Of a stretch of 64,000 nt of DNA, positions 9,128 to 16,367 are shown piece after piece (positions within the stretch are counted from its first letter, which is position 1; every line of letters begins with the position of its first letter). The stretch is from Sphingomonas quercus (GTDB lineage: Bacteria > Pseudomonadota > Alphaproteobacteria > Sphingomonadales > Sphingomonadaceae), in assembly GCF_018863195.1 (NCBI RefSeq), contig NZ_JAHKRT010000003.1, positions 124,001 to 188,000 of the forward strand, given 5' to 3'. Below the pieces are notes generated by a model that did no database searches, was not told the DNA's origin, and worked only from the letters and a program-made list of their open reading frames with translations. The translations under genes and the position numbers were made by a program.

Positions 9128-9843
9128 AGCGGCTCGGGATCGAGATAGAGATAGCCATCGTCGAAATCGGCGAGGCGGCGCAAGCCGGCGAGATCATAGA
9201 TCTCCGCGCGGTTGTGCCGGAACGACATCAGCTTCTCCTCGCGCAGCCGCGCCAGCGTGCGATTGACGTGAATGGGGGTGATGCCGAGGCATTCGGCGAG
9301 CTCGCTCTGCGACATGCGCAGCATGAACTCCTTCGGACTGGTGCCGTCGATCAGGCCGATGCGGACCTGCAATTCGCAGAACAGCGTCGCCGTCCGCTCG
9401 GCGGCGCCGCGCGTGCCGAGGGAGAGCACCCATTCGCGGTGGATGGCCGCGTCGAGATTGGTGCTGAACCAATAGATGCGGCCAAGGCGGGGATGATCGT
9501 TGATCAGCCGCTGGATTCGCTCGTGGGGAACGGTGGCGAGGAGGCTGTCGCTCATCGCCAGGATGTTATGGTCCAGCCGCTTGAGCGTGAAGCTGTGCAA
9601 GTCCGCGAAGTCGCCGGGCAGATGCAGCTCGGTGATCTGGCGTCGGCCCTCCTCCATGTCCTTGTAGCGGCACAACAGGCCATCGAGCAGCAAGGTGCTG
9701 GAATCGAGCAACGCGCCTTCGCGGATCAACACCGTCTGCTTTGCGACCCGGCGGGTCTCGGACACGAGCCCGCGGATCGCCTGCTCCTCGGCCCCGCTGA
9801 TTGAATGACGCGCGCGCAGACGAGCGATGTGGCGTTCAATCAT
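9124..9843 (-). CDS. Crp/Fnr-family transcriptional regulator
   Basis: The product has 239 residues. An N-terminal cyclic-nucleotide-binding-type beta-barrel (about 15-130: VLIREGALLDSSTLLLDGLL, ITELHLPGDFADLHSFTL) and a connecting helix lead to a C-terminal winged helix (about 165-225) with MSQSELAECLGITPIHVNRTLARLREE as recognition region. No Cys cluster for an Fe-S centre is present, so this is not an FNR oxygen sensor. I start at the ATG at 9843 because it lies inside the stop of the DUF6894 gene (an 8-bp overlap), which implies translational coupling. Target genes are unknown. Confidence 0.85.
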   Translation of the reverse strand: MIERHIARLRARHSISGAEEQAIRGLVSETRRVAKQTVLIREGALLDSSTLLLDGLLCRYKDMEEGRRQITELHLPGDFADLHSFTLKRLDHNILAMSDSLLATVPHERIQRLINDHPRLGRIYWFSTNLDAAIHREWVLSLGTRGAAERTATLFCELQVRIGLIDGTSPKEFMLRMSQSELAECLGITPIHVNRTLARLREEKLMSFRHNRAEIYDLAGLRRLADFDDGYLYLDPEPL

Positions 9844-10096
9844 GCGCGGCTCCGGCAGGCTGCCGCACCTGGACCGCATCCTCGAAGCTGATCGACATTA
9901 CAGTCTCCCCGGCAGCGCCGCGCACGTCGATGCGGCCGACGAGATCGAGTGATCCGGACCTCGCCTCGTCGCTCAGGATCGACCGGATCGTTTCCAGCGA
10001 GACGGCGCGCGCCGCCGCCTCGTCCACGAGATCGAGCCCTTCCTCGTCCCGGGTGAGGCCGGTTCCGTTGTGAAGATCGAAATAATAATGCGGCAT
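9836..10096 (-). CDS. small DUF6894-type protein
   Basis: The product has 86 residues: MPHYYFDLHNGTG, then DEEGLDLVDEAAARAVSLETIRSIL, then a short beta part ending in ISFEDAVQVR. This matches the small DUF6894-type proteins common in alphaproteobacteria, usually read as PxYxFhl...D..G...D...A. No function is known. It overlaps the Crp/Fnr gene by 8 bp and lies upstream of it, so the two are probably made together. Confidence 0.7.
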   Translation of the reverse strand: MPHYYFDLHNGTGLTRDEEGLDLVDEAAARAVSLETIRSILSDEARSGSLDLVGRIDVRGAAGETVMSISFEDAVQVRQPAGAAHD

Positions 10097-10145
10097 GCCG
10101 TCACGAACGCACGATCATTGTTCCGTATCCTGCGCGCGCGGGGCG

Positions 10146-11765
10146 TCACACGTCGTCGATCAGGGCGTCGAGCAAGGCGTCGCACCGCTCCGGCAGGTTG
10201 GCATCGGCCAGCCGGCCGAACTTGATGTCCCGTTCGGCGCAGGCCGCGCTCACGGTGTCCTCTGCCACATCCGCCATGATCACAGCCCACGGCCGAAGCC
10301 GGTCGAGGGAGGCGACGTCGATGCGCTCGACCAGCACATGGGCGAGATCACGATGCCGGCAGGCGGCGGCGATGCCTTGCCCGGCCGAAGCCTCGCCCGC
10401 GATAAGGATCGGCGGGGCGGCGCGGGCGCGAGCCGGGTCGCGGGCCGGCAGATGTTCGCGCATCGGCGCCGGGCGCGGCGACACCGGATGATGGAGGCGG
10501 ATCGACCGCCGCCACCAGCCCTCGCCGGCCACCGCCGGGTGCCCGGCTTCGCCGCCCTGCAACCCTTGCAGCAGCTTGAGCATCGCCGTCTCGCGCGGCA
10601 AAGCGCCGCTGACGTCCCAGGCCCCGGGCTCATAGCGCCCGCCGCCGGTCAGCAGCCGGTCCCATCCCTGGCTGCCGAGCAGGGCCCAGCTCGTCACCGC
10701 GCGGACGTCGACGCCGTCGTCGCGCAGGCTCTGCGCGGTGCGCCATGCGTGGACGATCCACCGCATCTGCTCGTCGCGGGTGCAGCCATTATGGACTTCC
10801 GTCACCGCCAGCGGGAGGCCGTAGCGCTGCCACGCCTCGCGCAGCACGCCGCCGAGCCCCGGCGGTGGCGGCTGGAGCACGCGCACCGCCTCGGTGTCGG
10901 CGAAGCGCTGGCGGCCATTGCCGCCCTGCGCCCGGTCCGGATAGCGGCGGACGCGGTGATCGAGGAAGCGATCGCTGGTGAGATAATGGTTGATGCCGAT
11001 GATGTCCGGCGGGCACGGATCGTCGGCGATCACGCGCAGGCGCTCCTCCAGCCCGAAATCGCGCAGCCGCCGCCACAGGTCATGGCCCGGCCTCACCCGG
11101 CCGGTGAGCAGATCCCATCCCATCCAGCGCCGCACATTGTCGAAGCCGGCCTGATCCTTGAGCTCGGCGGTCGCCCAGGTACGGCCGAGATCGTCGGTCT
11201 GGATCAGACGCGCGGCGGGGTTGATCCGCCGTATCGCGCGCATCGACAGGCGCACCGCGTCGATCTGGTTGATGAGTGCCAGCCAGAACAGGCGCTCGTC
11301 ACGCTGATGCGGATACCAGAGGCCGTAAAGTGCCGCGAAGCGCGCGGTGGTCAGCGGCTCGTTGACGGGCGTCCAGTCCTCGATCCACGGATAGCGTGCG
11401 GCGACCGCGCGCGCATGATCGGCAAGGCCGCTCGCAAAGCCCGGATCGAGCAGGTCGGTGTAGCGCGGGCCGCTGCCATGGTGAACCAGCCCGGCGATCA
11501 CCGGCATGCCGAGATCGCGCAGCCGGGACATCCGCGCGTCGCTCCACGCGAAATCGCGCTGGTCCGGGCGCTCCGGCGCGATCCGTTCCCATAGCAACGG
11601 GTAGCGCAGGGCGCTGAACCCGGCCGCGGCAAAGCGATCGAGATCGTCGATGCGATCCTCGTGACCCGTCGCGCGGATCTGGTCGAAAAAGTCGTTGCCG
11701 ATCCGGTTGACGGTGCATTCCGGGCCGCCCCACAGCGCCAGCCCGGTCGATTGTCGCGGTGCCAT
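10146..11765 (-). CDS. GH1-like glycosidase domain with a shortened RmlD-like C-terminal tail
   Basis: The product has 539 residues. The first 400 or so form a GH1-type TIM barrel: LALWGGPECTVNRIG, LRYPLLWERIAPE, the acid/base site TPVNEPLT near residue 133, and a late LAVTEVHNG segment carrying the expected nucleophile Glu. From about residue 450 the sequence changes to ILIAGEASAGQGIAAACRH, LAHVLVERIDVASLDRLRPWAVI. This resembles the beginning of dTDP-4-dehydrorhamnose reductase (RmlD) with a damaged glycine loop, and stops after about 85 residues, whereas RmlD has about 290. I start at 11765 because AAAGGGG lies just upstream; the longer form adds 7 residues. Related proteins with a full RmlD part would mark this one as truncated. 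Confidence 0.7.
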   Translation of the reverse strand: MAPRQSTGLALWGGPECTVNRIGNDFFDQIRATGHEDRIDDLDRFAAAGFSALRYPLLWERIAPERPDQRDFAWSDARMSRLRDLGMPVIAGLVHHGSGPRYTDLLDPGFASGLADHARAVAARYPWIEDWTPVNEPLTTARFAALYGLWYPHQRDERLFWLALINQIDAVRLSMRAIRRINPAARLIQTDDLGRTWATAELKDQAGFDNVRRWMGWDLLTGRVRPGHDLWRRLRDFGLEERLRVIADDPCPPDIIGINHYLTSDRFLDHRVRRYPDRAQGGNGRQRFADTEAVRVLQPPPPGLGGVLREAWQRYGLPLAVTEVHNGCTRDEQMRWIVHAWRTAQSLRDDGVDVRAVTSWALLGSQGWDRLLTGGGRYEPGAWDVSGALPRETAMLKLLQGLQGGEAGHPAVAGEGWWRRSIRLHHPVSPRPAPMREHLPARDPARARAAPPILIAGEASAGQGIAAACRHRDLAHVLVERIDVASLDRLRPWAVIMADVAEDTVSAACAERDIKFGRLADANLPERCDALLDALIDDV

Positions 11766-11941
11766 CGCACCCCTTTCCCGGTTCACGCGTTTACCGGGGC
11801 GGTCAATGATCCAGCGGGCAAATCGTTTCGCAACCGCGCGAATAAATCTCGTATAAACACAGATTAGTTCAATCGATTATGGCGGAACTGTTGCTGATTT
11901 TGCTTCGTTGCGAATATTCATCTCGCAGCAAGGTAACCCAC

Positions 11942-14317
11942 ATGGACCAGCAGACCCCGGCCGCCGCGGCACCTCTCACCGCGGGGAAGGAGTATGACGG
12001 ATCCGGCACGACATTGATCTGCTTTAGTCACCTACGTTGGGATTTCGTCTTTCAGCGCCCGCAGCATTTGATGAGCCGGTTTGCGCACCAGTATCGTGTG
12101 ATCTTCTGGGAAGAGCCGAAATATCTGGACCATGTCACTGCCCCGGCATTGGCGGTGCGGCGGTGCCAGACCACCGGCGTCGTCGTGGCGGTGCCGGAGC
12201 TTCCCGCCACCGCCGATCGCGCCGACGAAGCGCAGACGCTGCGCGGCCTGCTGGACGGCCTGCTGGCCGATCGGCAAGGCTCGCTGGTGTGCTGGTATTA
12301 CACGCCGATGATGCTGCCCTGGTCGGAGCATCTCGCCGCCGATTGCGTGGTCTATGACTGCATGGACGAGCTTGCCAATTTCAAGGGCGCGCCGCCGGAA
12401 TTGCTGCCGCTGGAGGCGCGGCTGATCCGGCGGGCCGACCTCGTCTTCACCGGCGGCTACAGCCTTTACGAGGCGAAGCGCGACCGCCATCCGAACATCC
12501 ACCCGTTCCCGTCGAGCGTGGACGTGGGGCATTTCGCGGCGGCGCGACTGCCGGGCGCCGAGCCGGCCGACCAGGCGGGGATTCCTGCCCCCCGGTTCGG
12601 CTTTTACGGCGTCATCGACGAACGCATGGACCTGGATCTGCTCGCCGCCGTCGCCGACGCGCGGCCGGACTATAGCTTCGTCATGGTCGGGCCGGTGGTG
12701 AAGATCAGCGAGGCCGACCTGCCGCGGCGCCCGAACCTCTTCTATCCCGGCGGCAAGAGCTATGCCGAGCTGCCCGACTATCTGCGCGGCTGGAATGTCG
12801 CGCTGATGCCGTTCGCGATCAACGAGGCAACGCGGTTCATCAGCCCGACCAAGACGCCCGAATATCTCGCCGCCGGCTGTCCGGTGGTATCGACGCCGAT
12901 CGCCGATGTGGTGCGCCATTACGGTCAGGTCGAGGCGGTCAAGATCGCATCCGGCGCGGATGCCTTCGCCGAGGCCTGCGACAATGCCCTCGCCCTTGCC
13001 GACAGCGACGGGCCGTGGCGCGCCGAGATCGAGGCGCTCCTCGCCGAGATCAGCTGGGACCGCACCTTCCGGCAAATGGATGGCCTCATCGAAGCGGCCC
13101 TGCTCGCCGCCGAGCACGCTCAGCCGATCGTCTCGCCGACGGTGTGGCCGGCGGAACGGCCCAGTGCCTATGATGTGATGATCGTCGGCGCCGGGTTCGC
13201 CGGCGCGGTGATGGCCGAGCGGCTCGCCTCCCAATCCGGCAAGCGGGTGCTCGTCATCGATCGCCGTCCGCACATCGCCGGCAACGCCTTCGACCGGCTG
13301 GACGATGCGGGGCTGCTCATCCATCAATATGGTCCGCACATCTTCCACACCAACAGCAAGGACGTGTTCGACTATCTGTCGCAGTTCACCGCGTGGCGCC
13401 CCTATGAGCACCGCGTGCTGGCCCAGGTCGACGGGCAGCTCGTGCCGATCCCGATCAACCGCACCACCATCAATCGTCTCTACGGCCTGGACCTGCGCAC
13501 CGAACAGGAGGCGGCCGCCTTCCTCGCCGCGCGCGCCGAGCCGGTGGCCGACATCCGCACCTCTGCCGATGTCGTGGTCTCGGCGGTCGGACAGGAACTC
13601 TACGAGAAATTCTTCCGCGGCTATACCCGCAAGCAATGGGGCATGGATCCCTCGGAGCTGGACAAATCGGTGACGGCGCGAGTGCCGACGCGGACCAATG
13701 ACGACGACCGCTATTTCAGCGACACCTTCCAGGCGATGCCCGCCGAGGGCTACACGCGGATGTTCGAACGGATGCTAGATCATCCCAACATCGATATCCT
13801 GCTCGGCGTCGACTATCGCGAGGCGCGGGGCGCCTATCCGCACGATCGCCTCGTCTTCAGCGGGCCGATCGACGAGTATTTCGATTATCGCTACGGGCGG
13901 CTGCCTTACCGGTCACTGCGGTTCGAGCACCGCACGCTCGCGCAGGAATGGCACCAGCCGGTGGCGGTGGTGAACTATCCGGACGAGGCGGTGCCCCATA
14001 CCCGCGTCACCGAATATAAGCACCTCACCGGACAGGAGAGCGAGCACACCTCGATCACCTATGAATTCCCGGCGGCCGAGGGCGATCCCTATTATCCGAT
14101 CCCCCGCGCCGAGAACCAGGCCCTGTTCAAGCGTTACGAGGCGCTGGCGCTCGCCCAGACCGACGTGACCTTCGTCGGGCGGCTTGCGACCTATCGCTAC
14201 TATAACATGGATCAGGTGGTCGGCCAGGCGCTGGCGACGTGGCGCAAGACCTTCGGCGCGGACGCCAAGCCGCGCAGCGAGGCGCGCGCACAGCCGTTGA
14301 TGGTCGCCGCCGAATGA
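11942..14317 (+). CDS. glycosyltransferase / UDP-galactopyranose mutase fusion
   Basis: The product has 791 residues. Residues about 20-395 are a GT4-like glycosyltransferase (FSHLRWDFVFQRPQHLMSRF at the start, then FYGVIDERMDL and the donor-site region SPTKTPEYLAAGCPVVSTPI). Residues about 410-780 are a complete flavin-dependent UDP-galactopyranose mutase: FAD loop IVGAGFAGAVMAE, HQYGPHIFHT, FFRGYTRKQWG, and the late RLATYRYYNMDQVV. One polypeptide could thus make UDP-galactofuranose and act in a pathway that uses it. The start at 11942 begins at MDQQTP; the longer frame from 11879 has no convincing upstream signal. A small uncharacterised gene follows 19 bp downstream. Confidence 0.87.
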   Translation: MDQQTPAAAAPLTAGKEYDGSGTTLICFSHLRWDFVFQRPQHLMSRFAHQYRVIFWEEPKYLDHVTAPALAVRRCQTTGVVVAVPELPATADRADEAQTLRGLLDGLLADRQGSLVCWYYTPMMLPWSEHLAADCVVYDCMDELANFKGAPPELLPLEARLIRRADLVFTGGYSLYEAKRDRHPNIHPFPSSVDVGHFAAARLPGAEPADQAGIPAPRFGFYGVIDERMDLDLLAAVADARPDYSFVMVGPVVKISEADLPRRPNLFYPGGKSYAELPDYLRGWNVALMPFAINEATRFISPTKTPEYLAAGCPVVSTPIADVVRHYGQVEAVKIASGADAFAEACDNALALADSDGPWRAEIEALLAEISWDRTFRQMDGLIEAALLAAEHAQPIVSPTVWPAERPSAYDVMIVGAGFAGAVMAERLASQSGKRVLVIDRRPHIAGNAFDRLDDAGLLIHQYGPHIFHTNSKDVFDYLSQFTAWRPYEHRVLAQVDGQLVPIPINRTTINRLYGLDLRTEQEAAAFLAARAEPVADIRTSADVVVSAVGQELYEKFFRGYTRKQWGMDPSELDKSVTARVPTRTNDDDRYFSDTFQAMPAEGYTRMFERMLDHPNIDILLGVDYREARGAYPHDRLVFSGPIDEYFDYRYGRLPYRSLRFEHRTLAQEWHQPVAVVNYPDEAVPHTRVTEYKHLTGQESEHTSITYEFPAAEGDPYYPIPRAENQALFKRYEALALAQTDVTFVGRLATYRYYNMDQVVGQALATWRKTFGADAKPRSEARAQPLMVAAE

Positions 14318-14336
14318 GGAACGACCGGGGCAGGCC

Positions 14337-14627
14337 ATGACGCAATCCACGCGCGACGGAGGCCTGAGCGATCTCACCAGCCTCCACGCGCAGGTGATGG
14401 CCCACCGGCTGGCGCTCGAGCTGTTGTGGGCGAACGTCCTGCGCACCCATGACGACCCTGCCGGCGCCTGCTCGCGCATCGCCGAGCAGGGCCATCAGGC
14501 AATCGACGCCTGTTACGAGCGGGTCGGTCGGGTGTCGGAGGCCGAGCATATCTTCGTCCAGGCGATGCTGACCCACCATGAGAATCTGTGGAAGAGCATA
14601 GAGACCCAGGTTCGGGCGCTCGCCTGA
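14337..14627 (+). CDS. small helical protein of unknown function
   Basis: The product has 96 residues with no signal peptide. It appears mostly alpha-helical (LHAQVMAHRLALELLWANVL, ACSRIAEQGHQAIDACYERV) with several His residues and two Cys. I recognise no family. It follows the glycosyltransferase/mutase fusion by 19 bp and may share its transcript, and it converges with the cyanophycinase gene across about 60 bp in which I see no clear terminator. Confidence 0.6.
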   Translation: MTQSTRDGGLSDLTSLHAQVMAHRLALELLWANVLRTHDDPAGACSRIAEQGHQAIDACYERVGRVSEAEHIFVQAMLTHHENLWKSIETQVRALA

Positions 14628-14686
14628 CGCCGGGCGGACGCAGAACATCCGGCCTCACGGTCTGCGCTACAGGAAGGCGGATCCGA

Positions 14687-15484
14687 TCAGGCGGGGCGCA
14701 GCGGACGGCGTCGATCGAGATCGAAGACGTCGCCGTCGCTCAGCACATGCACCGTCACGTCGTGGATCGACAGCGTGCGGTCCGCGCTTGCCTCGGCGAT
14801 GTTGGAGGAAGTGACCCGCGTGCCGTCGACGATATAGACAGCGCCGGCGCCGATCACGCGGAAGCGTGCGCCTTCGACGACGATCGCGGTATCCTCGTCG
14901 ATGCCGATGCCAAGCACGCGCGGATTCTGCGCGACCGCGCCGAGCAGGCGCCCGAACCGGCCGCGTTCGGCGAAATGCTGGTCGATGATGACGTCGCGGA
15001 CGAGGCCGAGACCCGGCGCCATGTGAAGATCGCCGATGCGATGCGATTCCTGGCTGCTGCCCTTGACCAGCATCGTCTCGCTCATCACCGAGGCGCCGGC
15101 CGAGGTGCCGGCGACGACGCCACCGCGGCGATGGATCTCGCGCACCATCTTTTCCACCGGCGTGTCGCCGATCTGGCTGGAAATGCGCAACTGGTCCCCG
15201 CCGGTGAAGAAGATGCCGGCGGCACCTTCGAATATCGCCGAGGTCTCATGCTCGAGCGTCTCGCCGCGCTCATGGACATAGAGCTCGACGAGATTGTCGG
15301 TGCCGAGATCGGCAAAGGCCTTGCGATAGGCGTCGAAATAGCCTTCCGGCTCGTGGCTGGCGACGGTGGCGATGACCAGCTTGCCCCCCTTCACGCGCTC
15401 GGCGATCTCGCGGAGGATGCGCTTCTTGCCCTCCTTGTCCTCATGTCCGCCAATGATGACGAGCGGGCCGCTGCCGTCAGCCAT
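14687..15484 (-). CDS. cphB: cyanophycinase
   Basis: The product has 265 residues, the usual length of cytoplasmic cyanophycinase, a serine exopeptidase that cuts cyanophycin (multi-L-arginyl-poly-L-aspartate) into beta-Asp-Arg dipeptides. The start MADGSGPLVIIGGHEDKEGK and the nucleophile elbow VAGTSAGASVMSE (Ser) with GLGLVRDVIIDQHFAERGR are diagnostic. The start at 15484 overlaps the stop of iaaA by 8 bp. A longer open frame continues upstream, but it is the shadow of iaaA. It is last in the cphA-iaaA-cphB series, so storage and mobilisation enzymes are made together. No signal peptide is visible, which suits degradation of internal granules. Confidence 0.92.
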   Translation of the reverse strand: MADGSGPLVIIGGHEDKEGKKRILREIAERVKGGKLVIATVASHEPEGYFDAYRKAFADLGTDNLVELYVHERGETLEHETSAIFEGAAGIFFTGGDQLRISSQIGDTPVEKMVREIHRRGGVVAGTSAGASVMSETMLVKGSSQESHRIGDLHMAPGLGLVRDVIIDQHFAERGRFGRLLGAVAQNPRVLGIGIDEDTAIVVEGARFRVIGAGAVYIVDGTRVTSSNIAEASADRTLSIHDVTVHVLSDGDVFDLDRRRPLRPA

Positions 15485-16367
15485 CCAGCATATCCTCCAG
15501 TTCGTAGCGGTGAAGTCCGGAACGCGGCGCGTCCAGCCAGCTGGCATGAACCCCCATCGCGAAATGCCTGCTGTTATGGGCGATGCCGACGCCGCCATCG
15601 CGCGCCAGCACGATGGCGCCGGCCTCGCCGCCGACCCGCGCCAGCTTCTCCAGCGAATGGGCGGCCGCCCGATCGGCTGAGCCATATTGGAGGCCGCGCA
15701 TGACGTGGGCCGCCAGCATCGTGCGCAGGATGCTCTCCCCGTCGCCCGAAAAGGCCACCCCGCCCAGGGCATCGTCGGCATAGAGACCGGCGCCCGGAAT
15801 CGGCGAATCCCCGATCCGGCCCGGATGCTTGCCGGGCAGCCCGCCGGTGGAGGTGGCGGCGGCGAAACGGCCGTGGACGTCCATGGCGACGCAGCCGACG
15901 GTGTCATGGCCCCCGTCGCCTTCGGATGCCAGCGCGTCTTCGGAAATCATCTCGAACGGGCTGCACAGCGTGATCCCCTGCCCGCGGGCGAAGCGCTCCG
16001 CCCCCTCCCCGGCGAGCAGCACCGGCGGCTCATCCAGCAAGGCGCGGGCGACGCTGATCGGATTGCGCACGCGCCGCACCCCGGCCACCGCGCCGGCAGC
16101 GAGCTTGTGGCCGTCCATGATCGCGGCATCCATCTCGACTTCGCCGTCGCCGTTCAGCACCGAGCCGAAGCCGGCGTTGAACACCGGATCATCCTCCAGC
16201 CGCCGCACCGCGGATTCCGCCGCGAGCACAGCGCTGCCGCCGCTGCGCAGCACCAGCGCGCCGACCCGCGCGGCGGCGAGGCAGCCGGCGCGGTTGCGCT
16301 CATAGAGATGCGGGGCGATCGTCTTGGCGCCGCCATGCACGATGAGGATCCAGCGGCCCTCAGACAT
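15477..16367 (-). CDS. iaaA: isoaspartyl peptidase / type 2 L-asparaginase
   Basis: The product has 296 residues. This Ntn-hydrolase cleaves beta-aspartyl dipeptides, here most likely the beta-Asp-Arg released by CphB, giving Asp and Arg. It begins MSEGRWILIVHGGA, has DPVFNAGFGSVLN, and the autoprocessing site GGHDTVGCVAMD, whose Thr becomes the nucleophile, followed by ATSTGGLPGKHPGRIGDSP. The start at 16367 lies inside the end of cphA (8-bp overlap), and its own end overlaps cphB by 8 bp. Placement between synthetase and cyanophycinase strongly supports this dipeptidase role. Confidence 0.92.
   Translation of the reverse strand: MSEGRWILIVHGGAKTIAPHLYERNRAGCLAAARVGALVLRSGGSAVLAAESAVRRLEDDPVFNAGFGSVLNGDGEVEMDAAIMDGHKLAAGAVAGVRRVRNPISVARALLDEPPVLLAGEGAERFARGQGITLCSPFEMISEDALASEGDGGHDTVGCVAMDVHGRFAAATSTGGLPGKHPGRIGDSPIPGAGLYADDALGGVAFSGDGESILRTMLAAHVMRGLQYGSADRAAAHSLEKLARVGGEAGAIVLARDGGVGIAHNSRHFAMGVHASWLDAPRSGLHRYELEDMLDG

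Noticed and set aside
15485-15907. 140-codon upstream extension of the cyanophycinase frame
   Set aside because: It lies within iaaA in another frame; the family N-terminus and the 8-bp overlap set the start at 15484.
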